Assembly (NCBI GenBank): GCA_028023455.1
Contig: JAQFVV010006231.1
Location: 9,376,036-9,440,035 of the forward strand
Origin: Epiperipatus broadwayi
Lineage: Eukaryota; Onychophora; Udeonychophora; Euonychophora; Peripatidae
DNA length: 64,000 nt
Direction of reading: 5' to 3'
Below, in pieces: positions 24,340-37,800 of this stretch (positions are counted from its first letter, which is position 1; each line of letters begins with the position of its first letter). A model generated the notes under the pieces. The model saw only the letters and a program-made list of their open reading frames with translations, ran no database searches and had not been told where the DNA came from. A program made the translations under genes and the position numbers.

Positions 24340-25960
24340 GTGAAAGATAAAATGGTGTGTTTGTTTTCTAATAGTGATAACAAGTTTAAAAAAATCCAAT
24401 ATACCAAATTAGAAGGGGAAGCTTGTCAAACTAGACTGCAAAAATTGAAAAAGAAAAATTGCATCAACAGGCAGATTTTAGTGCTTTTATGTAGAACAAT
24501 ATTACTGCAGTTGATTTACATACAAAATAGCACATATACTTGGAAAAAAAAAAGCAAACCACTAAGTGATATAGAAATAATAAAAGAATGTATTGTTGAA
24601 GCAGTGGGATATTTAGATCCAGAAAAAGTTGATAAATACAAATAATTACCTCTTTCAAGAAAAATTATAACTGATAGACAACAGCACAAATTAACTCTAA
24701 ATGTGACAGAACAACTTCATACAATAATCAAAAATAAAGATGCATATTCTTTAGATAAAAGTGCTGATAAAACTGATTTGGCTCAAGCATTATATTTTAT
24801 TCGTGCGATAACTAAAGATTTTTATTGTTACGAAGAACTATTCAAGAATTCCTTGCATTGGGTACACTTACTGGAAGAACTCGTGGAATTGACATTATTA
24901 ACAACTTTAAAAAAAAATATCATCAATCAGAACATATTTTAATAAACTGGTCAGTATATCCACCAACATGCACCTTCCATAAGAGGCAAATGAGAAGGAT
25001 TCATTTAAATTTGAAAAAGTTAATATCAATCCACTGTATATTGCACCAGCAAAATCTTTGTGTTAAATCAACTATTTTACATGATACTATGAATAAAGTT
25101 ATTGCAATTGTTAATTTTATTCAAGTGAATGTAGTGTATCATCATGAATTCTGAAATGTGCTTATGTTAGATGATGAGACATATAGTGTTGATTTATCCT
25201 ATTATTGCAAAGTTTTCTGGTTATCAAGGGGACAAATTTTGACTAAAGTCTTAACTTTACAAGAATGCATTTTAATATTTTACAAGGAACAAGAAAATCC
25301 ATGCGAATTATCAGATAAAGAATTTTGTAGAAACACATTTTTGTCTGATATTATGGCAAAGCAAAATGATTTAAATATTTCCCTGCAAGATAAAACTAAA
25401 CATATATGTAGTATGTGGCAAAAAATTCAGGGGTTTCAAAAAAAGTTGACATTTTTCACAACTTTGTTATCTCACTCAGATGTATCTGAAGAATACCCGC
25501 AATTATCACCAATCTTAAACAAGCAGAAATATGAACCTAAAAACGTTGATGATTATATGGTTGCCTTGGATTCATTAATTAAAGAATATGTGGAAAGATT
25601 TTCAGATTATGAAGAGTGTACTTTTGCAATGAAATTAGCTTTTAAACCACATCTGATTGATATCTCCAAAGCATCTATGGAATTACAAATTGAATTAATT
25701 TAGTTGAGAAAAAGATACTATGAAATCTCTTTTTGATAACAAAAAAGATCCTATTGAAATATGGAAAAATGCAGTTTAATATCCATGCTTACGTCAGCAT
25801 GCATGCCATTTGCTTTTCTGCTTTGGATGTACCTTCTGTTGCGAATCAACATTTTCATATATGACACAAATTAAAAATAATTTAAGATCACAGATAACTA
25901 ATGCTCATTTAGAAGTTCAACTTAAGCTATGAGTTACAAAGCCAGAACCAAATATATATT
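24340..25960 (+). pseudogene. hAT transposase of the GTF2IRD2/ZBED5 type, broken
   Basis: Relic of the hAT transposase related to the domesticated vertebrate proteins GTF2IRD2 and ZBED5. Landmarks in order: KKSKPLSDIEIIKEC (about 24550-24595), LSRKII (about 24651), a weakened first catalytic region SLDKSADKTDLAQAL (about 24752-24790) followed by YFIRAITKDF, FLALGTLTGRTRGIDI in a shifted frame (about 24850-24895), LISIHCILHQQNLC (about 25020-25062), SVDLSYYCKVFWLSRGQIL (about 25186-25245), then FQKKLTFF and KLAFKPHLID up to 25703. A last piece near 25860-25930 matches the C-terminal dimerisation region (MTQIKNNLRS). At least three frameshifts or stops separate these blocks. The N-terminal BED zinc finger is not visible. 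The longest intact block is 181 codons (25158-25703). Confidence 0.9.
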
Positions 25961-26171
25961 TGCAAGCAAGAAACAAATGCAAAAGTCTTATTAACTTACA
26001 TTACTTTATAAATCTAAAATAAAACCATTGTTACAAATTACCTAAATTTTTAATGCACTGAAGTGCAATTCACACAAAAATACTATTTTTGTACTTTTAT
26101 TTATTATACAATAAATCCATAAAAATATAAAATATGATCATTTAAATTTTAGTTTACTACGATTATTAATA

Positions 26172-26232
26172 ATATATAGGGTATATGAGCACAGACTTTC
26201 ACATGACCCACCACTCTATCTCATAACACTGA
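26172..26232 (-). repeat. SINE-like repeat, 60-bp 3' fragment
   Basis: Contains ATATATAGGGTATATGAGC, AGACTTTCACATGAC and CCACCACTC of the family, then stops. It lies inside the hAT element, so it is the younger insertion. No target duplication is clear. Confidence 0.7.
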
Positions 26233-26350
26233 TACTTATACGATTATTAGTGTATAACAAATTTAGAAAATTCGTGCATCCTTTTTTTACTATTGTAAAG
26301 TTGAATGTGTCCTTCCATGATAAAAAGGTTCTCTTACCCCTGGTCTAGAC

Positions 26351-27167
26351 AGATTCTTCAAACTGAAAAAGTGATATATATGTTTACAAATCATTTTTAT
26401 TAAAAAGATGCACTTAGATGATTCTAAGTTTGATAAATTTAGATAAATTGTACCTAATAAGCATTAGAATGAAGCTAAGTCATAAAGTTATTCTTTTTAA
26501 ATTCTAATCAGCAGTTACTATGACAATGATCAACTCTCCCCTCTAAGATTACTTCTATGTAAGACAATAAATTATCTTATTAGATGTTAAAAATTTGTCT
26601 TAACAAATGAACTCAAAAACATAAGGATGAAGAATCCACGAAAAAAAAAAAAAAAGTGAAGATGAATTATTTCAGATATAAAAATAAGAGGAAGCAGCGG
26701 GCTAAAAAAAAAACAAAAAAAAAAAAGGGGAGGAAAATAATAAAGTATGTAAATAAAACATCCACTTAAACATTTAATTTAATTCATCTGTAGTGAAACA
26801 TTTATTTTACAAGCGGAGATGGGGGGGGGGGGAATCAACATTACTAATTTAGTCATTTATAAGAAGTAATGTCTCTTCCTGAAATGAAACTACGGTTTAA
26901 CAAAAAAAATAGGTTAAAGCTTTCTTTAATAATTAATTCATGAATGGGATAGCCAATTAGAAAATACATTAAATAATGAAACAAAGAAAAAAAAATCAGA
27001 AATAGATTTAAAAATATTTAAAAAGAATTTTGATCCTAATGAATAATACAAAAAAAAAAAGCAATTTTTTTTAAAAAGGGGAGAATTTATTGCTACAGTA
27101 GTCCCTCTTAATAAGAAATAAAATATTTATACAATTTCTTAAAAATATTTTAAATACTATATCGCCT
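26351..27167. other. A+T-rich spacer with pure G12 run
   Basis: No gene seen. Poly(A) tracts near 26640 and 26707-26726 and an uninterrupted run of 12 G at 26821-26832, remarkable in this base composition. Confidence 0.7.
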
Positions 27168-27175
27168 ATCTATCT

Positions 27176-28119
27176 CAATGGTGCACAATCTTTTTACACT
27201 TGCGTCTTCCATATTCAGACTGAAATTTTACGCGACCCATTATATGTTACTATCATCCTATTATAAGCATATAAAAACAGTTTAACCCATACAAATATAT
27301 ATATATAACTGTTTGTGAAATGTGGGAGTAAAAGTACACACACAAAGAGAAATATGACAGTAAAAGTATGTAGAGGGGTAAAATAAAGGATCTCTCAAGA
27401 GAGAAGAAAGGTTCCATGTTTTAAACTAGGAATACGATTTGTAAGGCCTAACTCTAGGATTTAATAAGAAAATGATATTAACATTTCAACAATGAGAGTT
27501 TTATAGATTTGCATTGTGGTGCTTTGGGGACAGGATTGATAAATTTGGTGTAAAGGATAAAATGAATCAAAACTAATTTGTAGATATTTCCTGTACATAT
27601 TTAAAAGTTTGTTTAATAAAGTTTATTACTTAAAATAAAAAATATATTTCAGTACATAGGATTTGATATAAGATTTTTGAAAAAACGGCATATTAACAAA
27701 AAATGTATAATACTTGGTTCTTAGTAGATCTGTTGCAATTACAACTGTTTTAGCCTGTTTTCAAAAATGTGTACATTCAAGAACATAGTACCATGTATCA
27801 AAATTAGAAGGATACTAACACAAAGAACAAAACTATTGAGAATGAACAAAAAAATGAAAGCTATGCAAGTGAAGTGCTATTATAATGTGCAGTTTATATA
27901 AAGCGAGTTGGAATATAAAGAATGAAGTGTTTAAACATAAAAGCGATCATATACACAATAATGAGTTAAGCAATTTTCAATTATTTTTAATAGTGTTTAG
28001 GTTTTTCTTTTTCCAATTAAAAATTTATTACTCAATATGAGAACTCAAAATTTTCACGACCCCAACAATTTTTCTGTGATGTCTTGGAAGTGCCATGTCC
28101 CACAGGTTGTGCACTGCTG
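27176..28119. mobile_element. Non-autonomous hAT element
   Basis: A 944-bp element without coding potential. The left end CAATGGTGCACAATCT pairs with the complement of the right end, CAGCAGTGCACAACCT, which follows the CAGxGGTxCxCAACC pattern of hAT termini. Flanking 8-mers ATCTATCT (27168-27175) and GTCTATAT (28120-28127) match at six positions. Near the right end there is a CGACCCCAA motif common in hAT termini. The interior is A+T-rich filler. It is unrelated in detail to the two other hAT copies in the window. Confidence 0.75.
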
Positions 28120-28127
28120 GTCTATAT

Positions 28128-28597
28128 AATCATAAAAAAAAACCCAATACAATCGGATTTTAACAAAGGTAGAACAAAAAGATGAGTGACAGATCTGGCA
28201 AATTCATAGGGAATAATCAAAATATAGATATGTGTATAGCTTCTCAATACTGTGATACTAAGGATTCAAGGGCAGGTCTTTCATAATGGAAATATGACAA
28301 TTAATTGTTCTGATCTAGAATAACATCTCCATGTTATACATCAATAATATCAATATGCCAACTATTAGATGATAAACTGTAAATTAAATCAACCAAGAAA
28401 ACATTTTAGAAATGGGCTAACATTATGAATTTATTTAACAATTTTCATGCAGTTAGTAAAAAACACGGATAAAATTGTCTTAATAGTTTACAGAAAATCT
28501 ATAAGTAATGATGATTATGAGATTTAAAAAAAGTTTTGATATTAGTAAACTATTGCTTGAACCTAATATATGAATTATCTTTATTTTTGTATCATGA
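28128..28597. other. A+T-rich spacer
   Basis: Nothing recognisable. Confidence 0.55.
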
Positions 28598-28692
28598 TAA
28601 TCTGACCAACTGATAAGTGCTGGTTCAGTTGTATAAGATGAAACGGATGACTAAAGGGAGCTTGAAAGCCTTGGTTCAAATCCTCTCTATAT
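28598..28692 (+). repeat. SINE-like repeat copy with a good B box
   Basis: Begins with the family core CTGACCAACTGATAAGTGCTGG and contains TTGGTTCAAATCCTC (about 28669-28683), a close match to the RNA polymerase III B box (GGTTCRANNCC). It is shorter than other copies, with the linker collapsed. This copy supports a tRNA origin for the family. Confidence 0.6.
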
Positions 28693-29252
28693 TTAACAAG
28701 ATAGACATCTCCGAAAGTATAATAGCTTTTCTGAAACCATTTTAAATATATGCTTGGTATCTAAAAAAGGTATTTTGTTTTCAAATTAATATATGAATAT
28801 TTGTTACATTTGTGATAATAAATTAATTAGTTTGTATAATTGTTTATATTATGCATTTCAAAACATTTCTTAAGTAACAGAAGAGAAGCATTTCTGATTT
28901 ATATATTTATTCAGAATTGCATAATATATACGTTTGGAAATAATTCTTCAAGAGGTAACTTGTTATCCAATCACACTATTATTTGGAAATGTTTTCCACA
29001 ATAGTCTATGGAATTATGTTTGCATTGTGTTAATATGAAAACGTGTATAATAATTTGTCAAAAAAGTTGTTTAAATATTTTATTACATATAAATTTTAAA
29101 TATGAGAATTTAATAAATTGTGGATAATTTCTTTTTCATTAAACATATAAAATAATATAGATTAAAAATTGCCTAATGTTATACTAGTAATTATAAATAA
29201 AATAGAAATTCATATATCATTATCATAATAGGCAAAAAAAAATTTTTTTTTT
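28693..29252. other. A+T-rich spacer
   Basis: Nothing recognisable. Confidence 0.55.
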
Positions 29253-29430
29253 TACCAAAATTCTTCCATAATCATGGTTTCATCTATTAACAAAAAAACC
29301 TTTTCAAGTAACATTTAAAAAACACACAACATAATTTTGTATATATATGTTGTATGTTTTTTTTGTTAAATGTCACTTGAAAAGATCTATTTGTTAATAG
29401 ATGAAATCATGGTTGTGAAAAAATTTTAGT
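29253..29430. repeat. Imperfect hairpin, ~80-bp arms
   Basis: Arms at 29253-29332 and 29346-29430 with a loop of about 13 bp. Matching landmarks are ATCATGGTTTCATCTATTAAC on the left (written inverted on the right as TTAATAGATGAAATCATGG) and CTTTTCAAGT / ACTTGAAAAG. The near-absence of a loop is typical of miniature foldback elements. No coding content. Confidence 0.75.
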
Positions 29431-32400
29431 AAAATTTTGTTTTTTAGACTAGTATTGTATTGTTACATGAATTTTTATTTTAAAATAATGCAAGTAGACT
29501 CTTACTTACACAGTTTCAATTATGGATTTTTTTCTAGAAAATAAATATTTTTTTCATAAAAATAAAAGCATGCTGAATATTGCTTAGTTAGATAGAAAGA
29601 ATATACACCGATTTAATACATTTTAATGGTATCCTATTATTTAATACTCATATTTATGTTTGTATTATCATCATCATCATTTTAAATCATTATCAATATC
29701 CAGCATGGTAAAGATCTATCCAAGTTTATTAGTTTCTCAATCTATTAAACTCTATTTTCTAGATTTTTTAATAATCTCTTAAAATTTAGTTTAAGATTTG
29801 CTATTATTCTATTATTATCTCTTCTAAAGATACGTCCAGCGTATTAATGCCATTGGAAAAAATGAATTAGCAAAATCTTTGTTGACTGAACTTCATTTAG
29901 TAAACTCTTATTGATTGTAATTTCATTTTTATCATAAAAAGAAAACATATTTGCTAAAATTAAAGTATAAACATGTATACTTTAGTTTTTAGATAATTAT
30001 TATACAAATATTTTGTATAATTAATCATATTTAAATAAACTACAGAAAACAATTTTTTTTTGCTCATCACAAATGATAAAAGAGGAGTTTACACAATCAA
30101 GATCAAAGAATCTCTAACAATGAGTGATCTTAATGCAAAGTGTGGGTCTTTTGTAATTTCTTTTGGCTGTAGATTTCTGACTTCTTCCGATTCTTTTTTT
30201 AATATGTTGTCATTGATAAGCTACAAAATAGTTTATTTTAGCATGTTTTATGCATTATTATGGTGTTGCAATTATTATATCTTTTCTTAGTTATTTTTTT
30301 GTCATAAAAATCATTTAAAAATTATTAGTTGAAAAAAATCTAAAAGTATTAGCACAATATGAATCTTTAGGAAATTAGAATATATAATTTGCATATGAAA
30401 GAAGCCCCCCATTTTGATCTGAATAAAAATGACAATTTCTGATTAGTGGATTTTTTGGCCTCAAAATAATTGTTCAAATTTGTTATTTCGAAAAGAAAAA
30501 TTGTAATTTTCAATAATTTGTTTTTACATTTAAGGTTATTTATGCAATATTTTTGAAAAATACTTGTTTTAAACAAAAAAAATCTATATGACTATAAATA
30601 GATTTTATTTGAAGACATTTATTTTTAAAAAGATAAGTTGATAAAAAGTTCAAAGTGTAAACAGTTTTTACTGGTTAACAGGAATGGCTTTTTATCAACA
30701 ATGATAGAGAAATTTCTTTTAAAATTTTAGTAATAATAAATTTAATTATTAATTTTAAGATATATTTTCTTTCTTTAATCATGTCTAACCTAATTTCCCT
30801 TTGAATTTCAAAAATGGAATTCAAATAAAAAATATTTCATTCTATTAATTTTTTTGAATAGACAAAATTACATCTAATATGCAAGGCACTGTTACCATTA
30901 TTAACGCAAAGAACTTCATTTAACAATTTATTTTCCTAGTTTGCAAAGTTCAAAAATTAACTTTTGGAATGTGTATCATTTGAAAGCTTACATTTCTAAC
31001 AAATAAAATAAAGATTATCAATATATGATGTAGAAAAAAGGTTTAACCATTTATCTTAGTCACATGAGTCTCTTATATGAGAAATCAAAAAAATCAATTG
31101 ACCTCCTATTGAGAGATTTCACTAATTTGTTTTTCTGGCTATTAAAATCCACATATATTTTATTCTAATATTTTAATTCCAAAAAGTCTTAGAATAATTG
31201 AAAATGGGGTAAAATGAATGAAAGACTTTTTGCATTCTTCCTTGGAAGTGTCAAACTTTGCAATTGAGAAAAAATTTTGAATGAATAAAAACTTGTGTTT
31301 TTTTTGGAAAGTTTATTAAGATTCATAATTATTTTTGCACAATAATTGTGAAATAATTATTAAAAATCAACAATATACATTATTACATATTTATTTTATA
31401 CACAAATATGTTTTAGTTTTAAACATAAAAGGTTATATTTTTCTGCATAATCATAACAATGCAAATTATGAGATGATAGTTATAAGCTGCCTGCCAATGT
31501 GTCATCACAGACACATTGCTTGAATTTATTGCAATATTGTAAGAAGTATTAAAAAATTTATAAATTTTTAAAACAATTTGGTAGATTTATCAGATATTAA
31601 TATTTATCCATTCACATTTTAAATACAAATATCAAATAACATTTTTTTTGTTAATTTTCTGAAATCAATCTGCTCCTCCCGACAACTCAATGATGAAAGT
31701 GCTTTGTTTTAATTAAAATCTAATTTTTAAAACAACTGCGAAATTAAAATGTGATTTTTTTTGAATTCATTTTTGCTCAAAACAAAAATATCTATCAAAT
31801 AAAATCAAATTTATTACAGTATAATATATAATAATGGTCCAATACTAAAATTAAAGTTGAAACCTAGCAAGTGAAAACAAAAAAAAATGCACAGTATGGA
31901 GGGCTAATTGAAAAAATAAAATGTAATAAATATAGATAGATATTCTCCTAGGATCTTTCAATAAGAAGAGAGGAGGTAAAACCTCAAAAATGTTAGACTA
32001 ATAAATTACTATATTTTAGGTCCAGTTTCTGTCATCAAAATAAAATGAGTCAGAAAAATAGCACTACAGATAATGAAGGAAAGCTGAAGGCCTACTAGCA
32101 TAATCTCCAAATAAAGTACTTTGTGTGCATTTATAAGATAATTAAAAAAAAACAACAAAATCAATCATGTTTTTAAGTTAATTGCAATTGCTTATAAACA
32201 TACATTTATATTAGTGTTTTGTCAGTTTTGACCTGATATTAATAACATTCTTTTTTTTATCATATATAGTGCAAAGGATCACACTATTTTGAAAATTCAG
32301 TACATCTCTTTTTCAAAAAAAATAAATTGATGAAAATAAATATAAACAATGATATTAGGTCTTTTGCCATTTACTAAGAAATGAAACTAACATTTAAACT

Positions 32401-34069
32401 CTATTATGTTTTTCATTTATTTAATGCATTTTTTTTTTTTCACTTATTCTTACAGAAATAAAAATAGATTATAAAAAATGTAGGAACATATATGGAACAA
32501 ATCCTCATATAAAAATATTGACAACTGTGCCTATTATCAATTAATTAAAGGTAAATAGAATTCACTTCTTTATGACTTCCATATATTCCCAACAAAACAT
32601 CACATGACCACAGCTTAAACAATGTTTTTAAGTAGCTAATCTATTTCCTCCACTCTAGTTGTAAGGTTGAGTACTCAATAGATATCAGATGGTAGTCCTT
32701 AATAATCATCATCCAATGCTGTCATATCCATAATCCCAGTCTAGTTTCTAGTTTATGGTTTTTGTCAGAAAAGATTTTTGTATTAGATTCCAAAAATCCA
32801 GGTTTATAACATCCAGTCCAAAACTCTTTGCACACAAAAACTATAAGCTTGGATAGGGATTTATTAAGCCCTATCATCTGGCATATATTGATTACATACT
32901 TTCAATAGTTAACAGAAGTAGAATAGAAGAAATATATTTGCTAAATACTCTTTCAATTATTCAAATAAGACTTCGAAATTTTTGACATAGTATTGGAAGT
33001 TTATTTTATTTTCATTAATGAAAAGAATAAAAGTTTACCTTCAATACCACAATATTATATGATTTCCATCTTTTTTTTAATTTTAAAATTATTTTTATAT
33101 AATTAATGTTAAGACTTCTAAATTCGGCAAATCGTTGTGTGATAGACTAATTTTTTAAAACCAAACCTCAATTTAAAAAGAGGCTTTATAAAAGGTTACA
33201 TATATATTTAGAATTAAAATAAATAATGCATTTAAAATATTGACAAACTACTTAAATCACTATATCTCCAAAAATCCATAAAATTTTGCCCTATCAAGGA
33301 TTTATCATCGTTATATATACATATTGAGTTTTTCAATTCAAATAAAGTTGATATTATTTGCAACTGAATACTATAGTCATTTGATCACTATTGGTAAGTT
33401 TGCCTCAACATCATGTTTTAAATATAATTTAGAGTTATATAGTATATGTTAATAAGTTCGTTTATATCTTTAAGATGCATACACTATATATAAAACTTAA
33501 AGAGTATTTAAGACAATCTGTAACTCTTTGAAACTAATAAGTAGATCGGAAATGTACTTAAAATAAGTTTATAAAAAGGTGAGATTTTGCTTTATAAATT
33601 ACATTTTTCTATTCATCTGACAGTTTATTTTGATTGCAGTCTTTTTTATAAAAAGTATTGATTTGTTTAAATAAAACCACTGCACAAAAGGGGAGAGAAA
33701 AAATTAGTTCTGGGATTACTAAATGGCCTTGGAGAAAACGTTGATAGTCAGTTTAAGCAAGTATAGAGAAGAGTATTAAAAGATATAATTTTATTATTTC
33801 TTGAACACATGAATACTAGTGTAATTAGAAAATAAACATTTGTAAAAGACTTTTATATTGAGAAGAATTTCAATAATCTAGTTGCTTATATTTGTTAAGC
33901 ACTGAGATTTACAGTAAATATTAAAACCGTTTTTTAAAAACAGGTTGTGTGTATGTCTACATGCATGTATACATTTATATATTAAATAGAATTATTATTG
34001 ATATTTTAAGTAAGTGAAGAAATAGAAAAAATTGTTGGCAGTTATATACCAAATGTATAAATGATGAAG
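29431..34069. other. Long A+T-rich gene-free stretch
   Basis: No gene seen. Open frames at 30060-30290, 30367-30576 and 31335-31523 resemble nothing known and have ordinary low-complexity composition. A slightly less A+T-rich part at 32590-32900 has no recognisable signal. Homopolymer runs occur near 30052 and 32430. Confidence 0.5.
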
Positions 34070-34860
34070 ATGTACCAGATGGTTGAAAGAATGTAACAAT
34101 AATATTGATATTTAATGTTATCTATATTTTAAGGAACATGTAACTGTTTTTGCAAATAATGCTTCAATAACTTCAGGAAATGAGACAAGAGTTATCAAAT
34201 AAAAGAAAGAATGACTAAATATAAATGCTAAAATAAGTACAGTAATAATGGATTTTCTCAGAAGAAAAATAAAGATTGATAATCATAAATTAGAAGTTAA
34301 CAATTACAAATATCTTAGTCAGATTATTAACACAGATGTAAACATTATGGATAAAATTAATCATAGAATTAAACTTGGATGGTATGCTTTAGATAGAAAT
34401 AACCGAATATTAATAGAATCTATATCTCTGTGTTTTAAAAGAAAAAGTTTTTAATAGACATTTGTTTTTACTTATAGATCTGAGACTTGAACACTTAACA
34501 AAAGAGCATTACATAAATTTAAGATCACTCAACAAAGAATGGAGAGATGTTGGTAGTAACAAAAAGAGACTAAAAATGAAATACACAATGAGAAAACAAA
34601 TAGGTATCAATGACATTATAGAAAGAATTGAGTGAAATAGAGCTGGGCTAAACATATTTCCAGAAGAGATGATAAGAGATGGATAGTTGAAGTTTTAAAT
34701 TGGAGCACAAGGAATTGTAAAAAACCTAGAAAGAGAACACATGTGGAGATAAACAAATGAAATAAGAAGTTTGCGGTGTATTGTAAAAAAGTTAAGAATT
34801 GAAGTAATTGGATTAAACTTGGAGAGACCATCATCCTGTAGTAGATCAATAATAGTTGAA
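34070..34860 (+). pseudogene. Second decayed RTE-type LINE copy, C-terminal part
   Basis: Same family as 60-1215. An open block at 34248-34454 reads IDNHKLEVNNYKYLSQIINT and DKINHRIKLGWYAL, matching the first copy's NNYKYFGQIINT and DKINRSIKF. Further on, in shifted frames, come a block like IGINDIIERIE (about 34600), the RWTVEVLNW-like stretch near 34680-34705, the basic WTNEIRSL segment near 34755, and IGLNLE near 34808-34830. It is interrupted by stops and frameshifts. The upstream RT core with the catalytic box is barely visible near 34130-34170 (VTVFANN). The minus-strand open frames at 34616-35099 are shadows. Confidence 0.78.
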
Positions 34861-37800
34861 AATGCTAATATTATTATATTAATTAGGTGCAAACTATCGA
34901 ATGATGATAAAAGATAAAAGTTATCCATTGATTCCACACTTGTAAAAATATGACATATTGCATTTTTTATGCTTATCAATCTGAATTGATTTACTAACTG
35001 GGTAGGCAATATAATCTGCTTATGAAAAAACAAAAATCCTAAATCTGTTTGCCCACATGGCCAGCACTGGTGAGTTTCAATTGAAATATGCATACACATG
35101 AAAAAGAGCAGTGCTCTGCCTATAAAATCAGCAAGTCTATTTTATCCTCCCCTCTCCCCAGATAGCTGAAAAGTTTTAAAATAATATCAGATTTTTGTTT
35201 TGTTAATAATATTTATTCTTAACTAAGAAAAATACACTGTCTTCAATGGATTGTTAAGATAACATTGTATATGTTAATCATTAAAAAAAAAAAAAAAAAC
35301 GAAAAAAGATGGAGATATGATTTAAGCATTTTTTTTACTTTCTTATTAAATTACAACCATATCTTTATTGCTGTTTTTAGTATAAAAACATGATAATATA
35401 ACAAAAAAAAAAAAAAAAAGAAAGAGAAGGCCACTTTTCCATGGATGAGAACACAGTATATAGGATGACAATATCTGCTTTTAAAAACATTATATGAATC
35501 ATCTATAGTAATATAATATGCAGCAATATTAAATTATTTCATTTTGTAAATGCTTTAAAGATAAGTAAAAACAGATATTTTGAAACTTAAAATTTTTAGT
35601 TTTCAAAAGGTACTAGTCAAAAGAATTGTTAACTTGGATTTTATTATTTATAAATACAGTGTTAAAATATGTTCTCCAGCTTTTGAACATTCAAAAATGT
35701 ATGAACACTATTATATGTGGCTTTTATTATCAAAAAATGAGCCCACTCCTGGCCTATAGATAATATATAATGGTACTTATCATGATTTATACCTTTTATG
35801 AAATATAATGTTGATAGACAATTCCTTTATAATTTACAGTTATTGCTTTCTCTCTTTTTTTTTGCTTCATGCAGAATCCAGCATAAAATCTGCATAAACG
35901 TTATTTTGTTTAATCCATTCATCAATTTGCTAAAAAAATACCAGAATCAGATTATTGATTAGCTTGAAGATTCATGCATTTATAAAGGAGTTGTATCAGA
36001 TCTATGCCATTCTTCTTAGCACACTCTAATTAAAAAGCAGTAAAAGCTCGAATAGTTAGGTTAATTTAGGAGGGACTTGATAGTGATATAAATCTTCCAG
36101 GGTGATTAACAATTAATGAAAATTAAAAAAAGAAACTTTGCTGACAAATGAAAATGTATTACTCAGTCATGATGTTTAAATATAAAATAATTACATATAT
36201 TCCAGAAAATTGTTGATTTTAAGATAGATATATATATATATGACTTTTTATGTGAATAGAATAAATCAAAAACAAGAGAGAGAGTATAACTACTAGAGTC
36301 CGGGAATAGCTAATTAAAAAAAAAAAGTTACAAAATTATATATACATAATTACAGTAATTTTAACTCGCCAGAAGCCCGAATTTTGTTATTGTATATATG
36401 TACACACACACACACACACAAATCCCTCCTTAAATGACATCAAATACAAAGAAAAAAATGCTATATCTATCTTACAGCCTATAGTGAGTGATATAATAAA
36501 AAATATACATATTTTGATTTAGAAAATATATTTTGTCAAACAGAAAATTTTCTTTTATGGTAAATAATGTATTATAATAGAAAACTTCCTATAATTCTAG
36601 AAAAAATAAATAAAAAGCTAATCAATTGAAAATCCTGCCTACAATCATTTATATATTTTCATGATATACAATCAACAGTAATGTTTTAATTTTCACTGCA
36701 AAACTAGGTTTGGTCACATTAGTATAAATACCATAAACAATATGGATCCCTGTTTCTATCAGTCATAAAAAATCCAGTAAAAATACTGTAGAAAATTGTG
36801 AATAATTTTAAGCAATTTAATATTTTAGGATCAAAAATGATATACGCTTCCAAATACATTTTTTATTCTACTTGTTTTTTTTATTCCACAATTTTTTAAA
36901 TCTACACATGGCTACATATTAAGCACCCTTAATCATACCTACGATATAGATTCAAATAAATCCGAACAAACTCAATAAATTTGGAATTTTTCTTTCAGAT
37001 ATAACCATCTATCATTGCCCAATAAATGGGTATTCAATTATTCTTAGCTACATGGATGGCAAATGCGCAAAACTTTGCCATTTAACAATTAGCAAATTCA
37101 CGGATTACTGCTTCCTCTTCCAGTGTTCCTTTACGAAAGACTACACCATGAGAGAAACCTTAGCTCTGCAGTGGGCTATATAAAAGCTTTTGTAACTCAT
37201 TTTTATAAAGACTGCATCATGAGTATATGACATACAATAATAGTAAAACATAAAACAAAGTCTATTAAATTATATAAAATATACAAAAATGTTTTAATAA
37301 TAATGAGTATTCATTTTAATACAGTTAATAAATATAAATGCTATAAGTCAATGATGTTTGCTTTTTCCAAACTCTGAAGTGAGTGAAGATTCTAACATAA
37401 AAAAAAAAATTTCTCTCAACCTGTATTTGATCTGAACAAAAAAATTTTGATATATTATTCCTCCGGTGGGATGAAATGCAATTTGACAAGAGGCAATTTC
37501 AAATTAAGTTAATAATGAAATTTGTTAAAAATATCTTAATTAAATTTAATTAATTGTATCAAGGATCATTAATAACACCTGACATTCTTTTACCCTTTTT
37601 TTTTTTTTTATAGTTTAAATAAGTTTATTTCGGTAGCTAAATTACGACATATTATATATATATAATTAATAAAAAAACATGTACTATATCTTCAATATTC
37701 CCGCGCGCACACACACAAGTGATTAATGTATTTTTATTTGGAATTAATCTGTTGTAGATGTAATAATCAATAATAGATGCCTCACGATATAGTATGTACA

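Larger units (their letters stand above)
24068..26342 (+). mobile_element. hAT DNA transposon with GTF2IRD2/ZBED5-like transposase, decayed
   Basis: A 2,275-bp element. The left end reads AAGAGGTGGGGAGCCTGCGG and the right end TTCTCTTACCCCTG, the degenerate inverted ends typical of Charlie-like hAT elements (usual form CAGxGGTGGGGA...). Imperfect 8-bp target duplications flank it: GTCTACAT (24060-24067) and GTCTAGAC (26343-26350), six of eight matching; 8 bp is diagnostic of hAT. A broken transposase gene fills the middle in the expected orientation. A 60-bp piece of the SINE-like family has inserted near the right end (26172-26232). Confidence 0.88.

Noticed and set aside
34616-35099. Overlapping minus-strand frames up to 134 codons
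   Set aside because: They are shadows of the plus-strand RTE copy and continue into unrelated A+T-rich DNA.
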